A stretch of 64,000 nt of DNA from Sphingomonas sp. FARSPH (GTDB lineage: Bacteria; Pseudomonadota; Alphaproteobacteria; Sphingomonadales; Sphingomonadaceae). Positions 1 to 9,238 of this stretch are shown piece by piece (within the stretch, counting starts at the first letter, position 1; every line of letters starts with the position of its first letter). The notes under the pieces were generated by a model. It saw only the letters and a list, made by a program, of their open reading frames with translations, searched no databases and was not told the DNA's origin. The DNA lies in the NCBI RefSeq assembly GCF_003355005.1, contig NZ_CP029985.1, positions 2,874,501-2,938,500 on the forward strand, written 5' to 3'. The position numbers and the translations under genes were made by a program.

Positions 1-726
1 GAGATTGGCGGCGATCTCATCCGCCATGATGTCGGAGGCGAGATGCGTGTCGAGCTGGAGCGGGGAGGGCAGCCCCGCCGCCGCCGCCGCCGCGCACAGG
101 CCGCGATGCCGCTCGATCAGCTCCAGCGAGCGTACTTCGCCCATGAACGCCAGGCGCCGACACCCGCGCGCGATCAGCCGCTCTCCGGCCAGTCGGCCGC
201 CATGGAAATTGTCGACGCCGACCGCGCAATGCGCCTGCCCGGGCAGCGTGCTGCCCCAGACGACGAGCGGGCGATAATGCCGCGCCACTGCCTCGATCAC
301 CGCGACCTGGTCCGACTGGCCGATCAGCAGCACCCCGTCGAGCAGGCCGGACAGGACGATATCGTCCAGCCATGCGTCGCTGTCGGGCACGACGCGCGAC
401 AGCATGACGTCATAGCCGCGCTCCGTGATGCCGTCCGCCAGATGGCCGAGCAGTGCCATGAAGAACGGATCGGACAGATGCTGGCGACGCTCGTGCCCCA
501 GTGGCACGGCGATACCGATCACACCGGTCCGCTGCGTCCGCAACCGTCGCGCCATCAGGTTCGGGCGGAACCCGTGTTCGGCGGCGATGTCGATGATCCG
601 CTGCCGCGTCTGGTCGTTGACGAGCGGGCTGCCCGCCAGCGCACGCGACACGGTGCCGGGGTTCACCCCGGCCAGCCGCGCGACGTCCTTCAGGGTACGG
701 ATGGGACGATTGGCCGCCTCGGTCAT
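1..726 (-). CDS. LacI-family transcriptional regulator (3' part outside window)
   Basis: DNA-binding repressor of the LacI/GalR family, cut by the window edge; 242 codons from the N-terminus are present. Residues 9-28 form the family helix-turn-helix (DVARLAGVNPGTVSRAL), followed by the hinge region and then a periplasmic-binding-protein-like effector domain beginning near residue 60 (TGVIGIAVPL). The chosen ATG begins MTEAANRPIRTLKDVA; the helix-turn-helix comes very early, as is normal for the family. It is divergent from recA, but the LexA box between them lies on the recA side. Such regulators usually control a neighbouring sugar-use operon, which would lie outside this window, so the ligand cannot be inferred. 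Confidence 0.9.
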   Translation of the reverse strand, partial: MTEAANRPIRTLKDVARLAGVNPGTVSRALAGSPLVNDQTRQRIIDIAAEHGFRPNLMARRLRTQRTGVIGIAVPLGHERRQHLSDPFFMALLGHLADGITERGYDVMLSRVVPDSDAWLDDIVLSGLLDGVLLIGQSDQVAVIEAVARHYRPLVVWGSTLPGQAHCAVGVDNFHGGRLAGERLIARGCRRLAFMGEVRSLELIERHRGLCAAAAAAGLPSPLQLDTHLASDIMADEIAANL

Positions 727-815
727 CGCCGTTGCATAGGCGCCTTATGCGTCCGACAAAAGCCGGAACCGCGGGAAAGCCGCAGCCCATCCGACAGGCC
801 CGCGCCGGGACCAAA

Positions 816-830
816 GTTCTTCTCTTGTTC
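816..830 (+). promoter_or_regulatory. LexA (SOS) box upstream of recA
   Basis: GTTC-TTCTCTT-GTTC, an exact match to the alphaproteobacterial LexA operator GTTC-N7-GTTC. It ends 79 bases before the recA start codon. Two further GAAC tetramers follow at 836-843. A weak TTGTTC / 17 bases / TACACG promoter (825-853) would overlap the box. The site fits classical SOS control of recA. Confidence 0.85.
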
Positions 831-909
831 TATTGGAACGAACGGTGTACACGACGTGGTAACCGCGTTGCCCTGGGCTAACGCATGGCTTAAGCGAGGG
901 AGCTTCCCA

Positions 910-1983
910 ATGGCCGCCAATCTGAAAGTGATCGACTCCGGCATGGCTAGTGCAAACGCAGACCGTCAGAAGGCGCTCGACGCCGCCCTCGCGCAGATCG
1001 ACCGCGCCTTCGGCAAGGGCTCGGCGATGAAGCTGGGGCAAAAGGAAGCGATGCAGGTCGAGGCGATTTCTACGGGCTCGCTCGGGCTCGACATTGCGCT
1101 TGGCGTCGGCGGCCTGCCGCGCGGTCGCGTGATCGAGGTCTATGGCCCCGAATCGTCCGGCAAGACGACGCTGGCGCTCCACGTCATCGCGGAGGCGCAG
1201 AAGAACGGCGGCACCGCCGCCTTCGTCGATGCCGAACACGCGCTCGATCCCGTCTATGCCAAGAAGCTGGGCGTCAACATCGACGAACTGATCGTGTCGC
1301 AGCCCGATACGGGCGAACAGGCACTGGAGATCACCGATACGCTGGTGCGCTCGAACGCCATCGACGTGCTCGTCGTCGATTCGGTCGCCGCGCTCGTGCC
1401 GCGCGCGGAAATCGAGGGCGAGATGGGCGACAGCCACGTCGGCCTGCAGGCGCGTCTGATGTCGCAGTCGTTGCGCAAGCTCACCGGCTCGATCAGCCGC
1501 TCGCGCTGCATGGTGATCTTCATCAACCAGCTGCGCATGAAGATCGGCGTGATGTACGGCAATCCGGAAACGACGACGGGCGGCAACGCGCTCAAATTCT
1601 ACGCCTCCGTCCGTCTCGACATCCGCCGCACCGGCGCGATCAAGGACCGTGACGAGGTCACTGGCAACGCGACCCGCGTCAAGGTGGTCAAGAACAAGGT
1701 CGCGCCGCCGTTCAAGCAGGTCGAATTCGACATCATGTATGGCGAAGGCATCTCGAAGATCGGCGAGATCCTCGATCTTGGCGTCAAGGCGGGCCTCGTC
1801 GAAAAGTCGGGCGCGTGGTTCAGCTACGATAGCACGCGCATCGGGCAGGGTCGGGAGAATGCGAAGAATTTCCTGCGCGAGAACCCCGACATGGCCGATC
1901 GCCTCGAACGCGCGATCCGTCAGCGGACCGAAAAGGTCGCGGAGGAAATGATGACCGGCCCGGATGCGGACGACGATCTTTGA
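910..1983 (+). CDS. recA: Recombinase RecA
   Basis: ATP-dependent strand-exchange protein and SOS co-protease that stimulates LexA self-cleavage. The product is 357 residues, normal for the family. Walker A GPESSGKTT is at residues 79-87; the conserved segment GLQARLMSQSLRKLTGSI and the loop around NQLRMKIGVMYGNPETTTGG are intact, and the tail is acidic (DADDDL). The ATG was chosen because GAGGGAG lies seven bases upstream; a second ATG eleven codons on (MASANADRQKAL) is possible. It is preceded by an exact LexA box and followed by a strong terminator, so it is probably monocistronic. Confidence 0.98.
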   Translation: MAANLKVIDSGMASANADRQKALDAALAQIDRAFGKGSAMKLGQKEAMQVEAISTGSLGLDIALGVGGLPRGRVIEVYGPESSGKTTLALHVIAEAQKNGGTAAFVDAEHALDPVYAKKLGVNIDELIVSQPDTGEQALEITDTLVRSNAIDVLVVDSVAALVPRAEIEGEMGDSHVGLQARLMSQSLRKLTGSISRSRCMVIFINQLRMKIGVMYGNPETTTGGNALKFYASVRLDIRRTGAIKDRDEVTGNATRVKVVKNKVAPPFKQVEFDIMYGEGISKIGEILDLGVKAGLVEKSGAWFSYDSTRIGQGRENAKNFLRENPDMADRLERAIRQRTEKVAEEMMTGPDADDDL

Positions 1984-2012
1984 TGGTCACGCGCCGCCTC
2001 GGTGATGGACAT

Positions 2013-2042
2013 GGGGCTCGCCGGCGACGGCGGGCCCCTTTT
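2013..2042 (+). terminator. Rho-independent terminator of recA
   Basis: Eleven-base stem with one T-G pair (GGGGCTCGCCG / CGGCGGGCCCC), loop GCGA, followed by TTTT. It lies 30 bases after the recA stop codon. Confidence 0.85.
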
Positions 2043-2346
2043 GCTTAGGGAGCGTTTTTTCGACGATGACGTGCCGTCCACTTCGTCCACTTCCGGGTCC
2101 ACTTCCGACGCCATATCGCCCATCGCGCTGGCCGGGGCGCGGCAATGGCGGGTCGCTCGGATACATGGGCGTGGCCATCGGGCTGCCGCGTGGGGAGCGA
2201 TCAAACACTGCGACTTTTGCGAACTTCGGGAAACAAATCGTTGGGCTCGCCGCGACCGGGGCTCGCGTGACGACGCCCGTCCGTGCAACAGGCCGGACCG
2301 GCGGGGCCGGCGCCGCGCCCCATACTATCCAGCCAGGATGTCCACG
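2043..2346. other. Intergenic region, no convincing gene
   Basis: About 300 bases between the recA terminator and the methyltransferase. It contains three closely spaced copies of GTCCACTTC at 2076-2106 and is less regular in codon bias than its neighbours. An open frame on the minus strand reads through the repeats as a Glu-Val-Asp repeat, but it has no good start or ribosome-binding site. The promoter for the methyltransferase/GST pair should lie here; I could not pick out a convincing one. Confidence 0.5.
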
Positions 2347-3177
2347 ATGACCGATCATTTCGACTGGACCGGCCGCGTCGGCGATGTCTGGGCGCAGGAA
2401 TGGCAGCGCACCGACCGCGCCTTCGCCGGGCTTGCCCCACGTCTCGACGCCGCGATCCTCGCCGCCGCGCCCGCCGGTCCTTTCACCGCGCTCGACATCG
2501 GCTGCGGCGCGGGCGCGACCGCTGCCGCGCTCGCCGGCGCGCGCCTCGATGCGCGCGTCACCGGCGTCGACCTCTCCGCCGCGCTGCTCGACGTTGCGCG
2601 TACCCGCCACGCCGCTTTGCCCAATCTCGCTTTCCGCCACGGGGATGCGATCACGACGGCGGGCGCGCTCGCCCCCCTCGATCTTGCCGTCTCGCGCCAC
2701 GGCGTCATGTTCTTCGACGATCCCGTCGCTGCCTTCGCGCGGCTTCGCCAAGCGATGGCGCCGGGCGGGGCGGTGGTGTTCAGCTGTTTCGCGCCCGTTG
2801 CCGACAATCCGTGGGCATGCCTGCTCGCCCCGCCCGCGCCCCCTGCGCCGCACTACACGCCGGGGCCGTTCGCATTCGGCGATCCGGATCGCGTCGCCGC
2901 GATCCTCGCGGCCGCAGGCTGGGCGGGGGTCACCCCGACGCGCGTCGCCTTCGCCTATCGCGTCGGGGCGAGCGACGACCCGGTCGCCGACGCCATCGGC
3001 TTCCTCACCCGGATCGGCCCCGCCGCCCGGCTGCTCCACGACAGCGCGCCGGCGGATCGCGCGGCGCTGCTTGCGCGCCTCGCCGATCGCTTGGCGGCGC
3101 AACGAAACGGGTCCACGATCGATTTTCCCGCAGCGGCCTGGCTCTGGACCGCGCGGGCCACGGGAGAGCTGCCATGA
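2347..3177 (+). CDS. Class I SAM-dependent methyltransferase
   Basis: Predicted methyltransferase of 276 residues with a Rossmann-type SAM domain. Motif I is LDIGCGAGATAAAL at about residues 49-62; the acidic residue after strand 2 lies in VTGVDLSAAL, and the motif IV region is SRHGVMFFDDP. The sequence resembles UbiE/COQ5-like small-molecule methyltransferases, but the substrate cannot be read from it. The start at 2347 is preferred because AGGA ends eight bases upstream; an in-frame ATG three codons earlier (2338) lacks a clear site. The stop overlaps the next start (ATGA), so it is translationally coupled to the glutathione transferase gene. Confidence 0.85.
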   Translation: MTDHFDWTGRVGDVWAQEWQRTDRAFAGLAPRLDAAILAAAPAGPFTALDIGCGAGATAAALAGARLDARVTGVDLSAALLDVARTRHAALPNLAFRHGDAITTAGALAPLDLAVSRHGVMFFDDPVAAFARLRQAMAPGGAVVFSCFAPVADNPWACLLAPPAPPAPHYTPGPFAFGDPDRVAAILAAAGWAGVTPTRVAFAYRVGASDDPVADAIGFLTRIGPAARLLHDSAPADRAALLARLADRLAAQRNGSTIDFPAAAWLWTARATGELP

Positions 3178-3809
3178 TCGTCGTCCACCATCTGGAAAAT
3201 TCGCGCTCGCAGCGCGTGCTGTGGCTGCTCGAGGAACTGGGGCTGCCCTATCGGGTCAAGCGCTACGAGCGGAACCGGCAGACGATGCTCGCCCCGCCCG
3301 AGCTCAAGCGCATCCATCCGCTCGGCAAGTCGCCGGTGATCGAGGATCTCGATGCCGACGGCGGCCGCGTGATCGCGGAAACGGGGGCGATCGTCGAATA
3401 TCTGGTCGAACGGGCCGACGGTCGGCTCGGCCCGCCCGCGCATCGCGATTCGGCGCTGCGCTGGCGCTTCTGGCTGCATTATGCCGAAGGCTCGATGATG
3501 CCACCGCTGTTCGCCAAGCTGGTGCTCAGCCGCGTTCCCCTATTGGGCAAGCCGGCGATGAAGCGCATCCAGCCGATGATCGACGTCCATCTCGATTACG
3601 TCGAGGGGGAGCTGGCGCAGCGGCCGTGGTTTGCCGGCGACGTCTTCACCGCGGCGGACGTGATGATGAGCTTTCCGATCGAGGCGGCGCGTAGCCGTGC
3701 CGGCCTCGACACCGCGCGTCCCGCGACGATCGCCTGGCTCGACAAGATCCACGCCCGCCCGGCCTATCAGGCCGCGCTGGAGAGGGGCGGGCCCTACGCC
3801 TACGCCTGA
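3174..3809 (+). CDS. Glutathione S-transferase family protein
   Basis: A 211-residue cytosolic GST. The N-terminal thioredoxin-like domain (about 1-80) contains the G-site segment LGKSPVIED and then AETGAIVEYL, the conserved Glu/Thr that binds the gamma-glutamyl part of glutathione. The helical C-terminal domain has the N-capping region FTAADVMMSFPIE. A serine near residue 10 (ENSRSQRVLW) is the likely catalytic residue. It overlaps the methyltransferase by four bases, so the two are probably one operon. Only nine bases separate its stop from the convergent symporter gene. Substrate unknown. Confidence 0.92.
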   Translation: MIVVHHLENSRSQRVLWLLEELGLPYRVKRYERNRQTMLAPPELKRIHPLGKSPVIEDLDADGGRVIAETGAIVEYLVERADGRLGPPAHRDSALRWRFWLHYAEGSMMPPLFAKLVLSRVPLLGKPAMKRIQPMIDVHLDYVEGELAQRPWFAGDVFTAADVMMSFPIEAARSRAGLDTARPATIAWLDKIHARPAYQAALERGGPYAYA

Positions 3810-3817
3810 GGCCGGCC

Positions 3818-5140
3818 TTATCCGCCGATCTCGCGGAAGCTGTCCACCGCCGGGCGCGGCGGGGCTGGCACGGCGGGGTCCGCGATCGCGACGGGCTCGG
3901 CCGAGTCCAGCCCTCCCTCCCATTTCGCGATCACCGCGCTCGCCACCGCATTGCCGACGACGTTGGTCGCGGTGCGCCCCATGTCGAGGAAATGGTCGAT
4001 CGCCAGGATCAGCAGCAGGCCCGATTCGGGGATCTTGAACACCGGCAGCACCGCGGCGATCACCACCAGGCTGGCGCGCGGCACGCCGGCGATCCCCTTG
4101 GACGAGATCATCAGGAACAGCAGCATCGCGACCTGCGTCCCCAGCGGAATAGCGATGCCGTAGGCCTGTGCGATGAACAGCGACGCGAACGTCATGTAGA
4201 TCATCGATCCGTCGAGGTTGAACGAATAGCCCAGCGGCAGCACGAAGCTCGCGATGCGTGGCGGCACGCCGAACCGGTCCAGCGCCTCGAGCATCCGCGG
4301 ATAGGCGGCCTCGGACGATGCGGTGGTGAAGGCGACGAGCAACGGCTCGCGGATATGGCGGACGAGCGAACGGATACGCCCGCCGATGAACAGGAAGCCG
4401 ATGCCCAGCAGCACCGCCCACAGGATAACGAGCGCCAGGTAAAAGCTACCCATGAAGAAGGCGAGCTGCCCGATCACCCCCGCGCCGCGCTCAGCCAGCG
4501 TCGCGGTCACGGCGCAGAAGACGGCGATGGGTGCAAAGCGCATCACGTAATCGGTGATCCGCAACATCACCGCGACCAGCCCGTCGATGCCGCGGACCAG
4601 CGGCTGCGCCTCGTCGCCCACCGCGGTGATCGCGACGCCCACGAAGACGGAGAAGACGACGATCTGCAGGATTTCGTTCGTCGCCATCGCCTCGATCATC
4701 GAGGCGGGGACGATGTGGGTGATGAACTTGTCGAGGCTGAAGGCCGCGGTCGCGACGCCCGCATCCGCGGTGACCGGCGGCAGCGGCAGGTTGATGCCGA
4801 CGCCGGGGTGCAGCAGGTTGACGAGGATCAGGCCGAGACCGAGCGACAGCAGGCTCGCCGCCAGGAACCATCCGATCGCCCGCGCGCCGACGCGGCCCAG
4901 CGCCGACGTGTCCCCCATCTGCGCGATGCCGGACACCAGGGTCGCAAAGACGAGCGGCGCGATGATCATCTTGATCAGCCGCAGAAAGATGGTGGTGCCG
5001 ATCGAGAAATAGCCCGCGACCGCCTTCAGCCGCGCCGCCGCCTGGGGCGTCCCGTCGTCGATCCAGCCGTTGAGGACGAGGCCGACGACGACCCCGAGCA
5101 ACAGCCCGATCAGAATGTACAAGGTCAGCCGCTTGGCCAT
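3818..5140 (-). CDS. Dicarboxylate/amino acid:cation symporter (DAACS family)
   Basis: Inner-membrane secondary transporter of 440 residues, related to DctA and GltP. Several hydrophobic segments precede the re-entrant hairpin signature FTTASSEAAYPRMLEAL. The substrate-binding region GYSFNLDGSMIYMTF and the second hairpin SSKGIAGVPRASLVV follow, then DMGRTATNVVGNAVAS. The Asn-Leu-Asp-Gly and Arg-Thr-Ala-Thr-Asn positions resemble DctA-like C4-dicarboxylate carriers more than glutamate carriers, but this is inference from motifs. The Pro/Ala-rich end (AVPAPPRPAVDS) is probably cytoplasmic. It stands alone on the minus strand, convergent with the GST gene. Confidence 0.92.
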   Translation of the reverse strand: MAKRLTLYILIGLLLGVVVGLVLNGWIDDGTPQAAARLKAVAGYFSIGTTIFLRLIKMIIAPLVFATLVSGIAQMGDTSALGRVGARAIGWFLAASLLSLGLGLILVNLLHPGVGINLPLPPVTADAGVATAAFSLDKFITHIVPASMIEAMATNEILQIVVFSVFVGVAITAVGDEAQPLVRGIDGLVAVMLRITDYVMRFAPIAVFCAVTATLAERGAGVIGQLAFFMGSFYLALVILWAVLLGIGFLFIGGRIRSLVRHIREPLLVAFTTASSEAAYPRMLEALDRFGVPPRIASFVLPLGYSFNLDGSMIYMTFASLFIAQAYGIAIPLGTQVAMLLFLMISSKGIAGVPRASLVVIAAVLPVFKIPESGLLLILAIDHFLDMGRTATNVVGNAVASAVIAKWEGGLDSAEPVAIADPAVPAPPRPAVDSFREIGG

Positions 5141-5215
5141 CGAAATACTCTCCCCAATCGGGCGCTAGAGAGGGGATTGCGGCCGCCGGGTCAAGCGCCC
5201 TATCGGTAAGCCTCG

Positions 5216-6472
5216 ATGACCTTCGCGCCCACCCGCCGCTCGCTCCTCGCCGCCGCCGCGGCAGTTCCGCTCGCCTCCGCGGCGATCCTGCGTGCCGCCG
5301 AACCCGATCTGTCGGACCTGCGCGACATCACGGCGGATGCGGCACCGATCGGGCCGGCCGAACGGGCAGGGCGCCTCGCCCGGGCGCAGGCGCTGATGCG
5401 CGAACACGGCATCGGCGCGATCGTCATCGAGCCGGGCTCCAGCCTCGTCTATTTCACCGGCGTGCGTTGGGGCCGCAGCGAACGGCTGACCGCAGGCATC
5501 ATCCCCGTCGAGGGCGAACCGTGCATCGTCACGCCCTTCTTCGAGGAACCCTCGGTCCGCGAATCGCTCGCGGTGCCGGCGGACGTGCGCGTCTGGCAGG
5601 AGGACGAGGACCCGCTGCGCATTGTAGCCGGCTACCTCCGCGACCGGCGCCTCGACCAGCGGCCCGTCGGGATCGAGGAAACGGTGCGCTTCTTCGCCTC
5701 GGACGGCCTCGCCCGCGCGCTCGGCCATGCCTCGCTGGTGTCGGCCAACCCGATCGTACGCGGCTGCCGGATGCTGAAGACACCCGCGGAGATCGCGCTG
5801 ATGCAGCGGGCCACCGACGTGACGATCGCCGCCTATCGCTGGCTGCATCCCCGCGTCGAGCCCGGCATGACCGGTGCGGCGATCGGTGCGCTGATGAACG
5901 CTGCGACGCGCAAGCTGGGCGGCAGCCCCGAATTCGCGCTCGCGCTGATCGGCCCCGCCGCCGCTCTGCCGCATGGCAGCCGCGAGGAGCATCGCGTGAC
6001 GCCGGGCGAGATCCTGCTGATGGATTGCGGCTGCACCGTGCAGGGGTATCAGTCTGACGTCTCGCGCACCTGGGTGCCGCGCGGCGGCGCGAGCAAGGCG
6101 CAGCGCGACGTCTGGGCGCTCGTCGCGCGCGGCCAGCAGACCGCGCTCGCCGCCGCCCGGATCGGCGCGCCCGCGGGCAGCGTCGACGACGCGGTTCGCG
6201 CGCTCTACGAACGCGCCGGCTACGGCCCCGGCTATCGCCTGCCCGGCCTGTCGCACCGCACCGGCCACGGCATCGGCATGGACGGCCACGAACCCGTCAA
6301 CCTCGTCCACGGCGAAACGACCCCGCTCGCCGCCGGCATGTGCTTCTCCAACGAACCCGGCCTTTACTTGCCGGGCAAGTTCGGCGTCCGGCTGGAGGAT
6401 TGCTTCCACATGACCGCGCAGGGGCCACAGTGTTTCTCGACGCCGCCCCGCTCGATCGACGAGCCGGTGTGA
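5216..6472 (+). CDS. Tat-exported M24-family Xaa-Pro peptidase
   Basis: Metallopeptidase of the pita-bread fold, 418 residues. The N-terminus TRRSLLAAAAAVPLASA is a twin-arginine signal, so the enzyme is predicted to fold with its metals in the cytoplasm and work in the periplasm. A creatinase-like N-terminal domain (about 50-190) precedes the M24 domain. Metal ligands are visible: Asp in MDCGCTVQGYQSDVSRTW, His in HRTGHGIGMDGHE, Glu in SNEPGLY and Glu in GVRLEDCF. It is probably an aminopeptidase P-type enzyme; the precise peptide specificity is unknown. The start is supported by the position of the Tat motif. It lies 50 bases before alaS. Confidence 0.92.
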   Translation: MTFAPTRRSLLAAAAAVPLASAAILRAAEPDLSDLRDITADAAPIGPAERAGRLARAQALMREHGIGAIVIEPGSSLVYFTGVRWGRSERLTAGIIPVEGEPCIVTPFFEEPSVRESLAVPADVRVWQEDEDPLRIVAGYLRDRRLDQRPVGIEETVRFFASDGLARALGHASLVSANPIVRGCRMLKTPAEIALMQRATDVTIAAYRWLHPRVEPGMTGAAIGALMNAATRKLGGSPEFALALIGPAAALPHGSREEHRVTPGEILLMDCGCTVQGYQSDVSRTWVPRGGASKAQRDVWALVARGQQTALAAARIGAPAGSVDDAVRALYERAGYGPGYRLPGLSHRTGHGIGMDGHEPVNLVHGETTPLAAGMCFSNEPGLYLPGKFGVRLEDCFHMTAQGPQCFSTPPRSIDEPV

Positions 6473-6522
6473 TGCCGCGCCCGCTTGAGGCGCCGCCCAG
6501 TCTCGCCTAAGTCGCTTCTCCT

Positions 6523-9171
6523 ATGACCTCGACCAACGACATCCGCCGCGGCTTCCTCGACTTTTTCGGCAGGGCGGGGCACCAGATCGTGCCATCCGCG
6601 CCGCTGGTGCCACAGAACGACCCGACGCTGATGTTCGTCAACGCCGGTATGGTGCCGTTCAAGAACGTCTTCACCGGGCTCGAAAGCCGGCCGTATCGCA
6701 CCGCGACCTCGTCGCAGAAGTGCGTGCGCGCGGGCGGCAAGCACAACGACCTCGACAATGTCGGCTATACCGCACGCCACCATACCTTTTTCGAGATGCT
6801 CGGTAATTTCTCGTTCGGCGACTATTTCAAGGAACAGGCGATCCTCAATGCCTGGACGCTGCTGACGCACGACTGGGGCATTCCGGCCGACAAGCTGACC
6901 GCCACCGTCTACCACACCGACGACGAAGCGTTCGACCTGTGGAAGAAGATCGCGGGCCTTCCCGATCACCGCATCATCCGCATCCCGACCAAGGACAATT
7001 TCTGGGCGATGGGCGACAGCGGCCCGTGCGGACCCTGTTCGGAAATCTTCTACGATCACGGCGAACATATCTACGGGGGCCCGCCGGGAAGCCCGGAAGA
7101 AGACGGCGACCGTTTCGTCGAGATATGGAACCTCGTGTTCATGCAATATGAGCAGGAGACGAACGAGATCGTCGGCGAATTGCCCAAGAAGTCGATCGAC
7201 ACCGGCATGGGGCTGGAGCGCGTCGCGGCGGTGCTGCAGGGCGTGCATGACAATTACGACACGGATACGTTCAAGGCGCTGATCGCCGCGTCGGAATCGC
7301 TCACTGCGACGCACGCGCAGGGCGCGCAGATGGCGTCGCACCGCGTCATCGCCGATCACCTGCGCTCGGCGGGCTTCCTCGTCGCGGACGGCGTGCTGCC
7401 CGCCAACGAGGGCCGCGGCTACGTGCTGCGCCGGATCATGCGCCGCGCGATGCGGCATGCGCACCTGCTCGGCGCGAAGGAGCCGTTGATGCACCGGCTG
7501 GTGCCCGCGCTCGTCGCGGAAATGGGCGCCGCCTATCCCGAACTGGTCCGGGCGCAGCCGCTGATCGAGGCGACGCTGCGCCAGGAAGAGACGCAGTTCC
7601 GCAAGACGCTCGACAAGGGGCTGAAGCTGCTCGACGAGGCGACCGCGGGCATGGGTGAGGGCGCGACGCTGGCCGGCGAAACCGCGTTCAAGCTCTACGA
7701 TACGTACGGCTTCCCCTACGACCTAACCGAGGACGCGCTGCGCACGCAGGGCCTCAACGTCGATCGCGCCGGCTTCGATGCGGCGATGGCGGAGCAGAAG
7801 CGCGCCGCGCGCGCCGCGTGGAAGGGGTCGGGCGCGAAGGCATCCGACGATCTGTGGTTCGACATCGCCGAGGAAAGCGGCTCGACCGAATTCACCGGCT
7901 ATAGCGCCGACACGGGCGAGGGCGCGGTGCTCGCGCTGGTCAAGGACGGCGCCCGCGTCGACCAAGCGAGCGCGGGCGACACCGTCGCGATCATCGTAAA
8001 CCAGACGCCCTTCTATGCCGAGAGCGGCGGCCAGGTCGGCGACACCGGCACGATCAGCACCGACGCCGGTCTGCATGCGGTCGTCACGGACACGTCGAAA
8101 CAGCTCGGCCGCCTGTTCGTCCACCATGCCCAAGTGCAGGCGGGCACGATCAGGGTCGGCGACGCGGTGAAGCTGCAGATCGATACAACGCGCCGCGCGC
8201 AGATCCGCGCCAACCACTCCGCGACGCACCTGCTGCACGAGGCGCTGCGCCAGCGGCTCGGCGGCCATGTTGCGCAGAAGGGCTCGCTCGTTGCGCCGGA
8301 ACGGTTGCGCTTCGACGTCTCGCATCCCGTTGCGATGACCGCGGACGAGCTCGCCGATGCGGAGGCGCGCGTCAACGCGCAGATCCGCGGCAACGGCGCG
8401 GTCACGACGCGGCTGATGACCCCGGACGAAGCGATCGCGGAAGGCGCGATGGCGCTGTTCGGCGAGAAATATGGCGACGAAGTACGCGTCGTGTCGATGG
8501 GCACGGATGACGGCGGCAAGACCTATTCGCTCGAATTGTGCGGCGGCACGCACGTCGACGCGCTCGGCGATATCGGCCTGTTCAAGGTGGTGGGCGAGGG
8601 CGCAGTGTCGTCCGGCGTCCGCCGCGTCGAGGCGCTGACCGGCGAGGCGGCGCGAGCCTATCTCAACGGCCGCGACGAGAAATTGCGCGAAGCGGCGGCA
8701 ACGCTGAAGACGACGCCCGACGACGTGCCCGCACGCGTCGCAGCGCTGGTCGAGGAGCGTCGCCGGCTGGAGCGCGAACTGGCCGAGGCGAAGAAAGCGC
8801 TGGCGATGGGCGGTGGTGGTGGCCATGCGGTCGGGCCGGAGCAAATCGGCGACGTCGCGTTCATCGGGCAGGTCCTCGATGGGTTCGAGGCAAAGGGCCT
8901 GCGCGGCGCGGTCGACGATGCCAAGCAGCGGCTGGGCGGGTCGGGCGTCGCGGCGATGGTCGCGGTCAACGATGGCCGTGCATCGGTCGCGGTCGGCGTC
9001 ACCGAAGACCTCACTGGCCGCCACAACGCGGTCGAGCTGCTGCGCGCCGCGGTGGCGGTGCTCGGCGGTCAGGGCGGCGGCGGCCGGCCCGACATGGCGC
9101 AGGGTGGTGGTCCTGACGGGAGCAAGGCGGCAGAAGCGCTCGACGCCATCCGGGCCGTACTGGCGGACTGA
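6523..9171 (+). CDS. alaS: Alanine--tRNA ligase
   Basis: Charges tRNA-Ala; 882 residues, typical of bacterial AlaRS. Class II catalytic domain at 1-240 (FVNAGMVPFKNVF, MGDSGPCGPCSEIFYDHG), then the tRNA-recognition domain, the editing domain with HxxxH in NHSATHLLHEAL (about residue 565) and the zinc-site cysteine in LELCGGTHVDALGD (about 675). A coiled-coil segment (ALVEERRRLERELAEAKK) and a glycine-rich C-Ala domain follow. The start codon is ATG with no strong Shine-Dalgarno sequence; the N-terminus STNDIRRGFLDFF matches the family beginning. It appears to be monocistronic. Confidence 0.98.
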   Translation: MTSTNDIRRGFLDFFGRAGHQIVPSAPLVPQNDPTLMFVNAGMVPFKNVFTGLESRPYRTATSSQKCVRAGGKHNDLDNVGYTARHHTFFEMLGNFSFGDYFKEQAILNAWTLLTHDWGIPADKLTATVYHTDDEAFDLWKKIAGLPDHRIIRIPTKDNFWAMGDSGPCGPCSEIFYDHGEHIYGGPPGSPEEDGDRFVEIWNLVFMQYEQETNEIVGELPKKSIDTGMGLERVAAVLQGVHDNYDTDTFKALIAASESLTATHAQGAQMASHRVIADHLRSAGFLVADGVLPANEGRGYVLRRIMRRAMRHAHLLGAKEPLMHRLVPALVAEMGAAYPELVRAQPLIEATLRQEETQFRKTLDKGLKLLDEATAGMGEGATLAGETAFKLYDTYGFPYDLTEDALRTQGLNVDRAGFDAAMAEQKRAARAAWKGSGAKASDDLWFDIAEESGSTEFTGYSADTGEGAVLALVKDGARVDQASAGDTVAIIVNQTPFYAESGGQVGDTGTISTDAGLHAVVTDTSKQLGRLFVHHAQVQAGTIRVGDAVKLQIDTTRRAQIRANHSATHLLHEALRQRLGGHVAQKGSLVAPERLRFDVSHPVAMTADELADAEARVNAQIRGNGAVTTRLMTPDEAIAEGAMALFGEKYGDEVRVVSMGTDDGGKTYSLELCGGTHVDALGDIGLFKVVGEGAVSSGVRRVEALTGEAARAYLNGRDEKLREAAATLKTTPDDVPARVAALVEERRRLERELAEAKKALAMGGGGGHAVGPEQIGDVAFIGQVLDGFEAKGLRGAVDDAKQRLGGSGVAAMVAVNDGRASVAVGVTEDLTGRHNAVELLRAAVAVLGGQGGGGRPDMAQGGGPDGSKAAEALDAIRAVLAD

Positions 9172-9238
9172 GGAGCGCCCCCACGTCTCCCCGCCCGGCG
9201 CGTTTCGGGGCAGGAGGCTTGGCTGCGCGACTACCATC

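Noticed and set aside
1920..2288. Minus-strand frame between recA and the methyltransferase reading a Glu-Val-Asp repeat
   Set aside because: No ribosome-binding site, it runs into the recA coding end and crosses the recA terminator; the repeat comes from the GTCCACTTC copies.
3808..3819. AGGCCGGCCT palindrome between the GST and symporter genes
   Set aside because: Only ten bases with no loop or T-run, within the normal expectation for GC-rich sequence.
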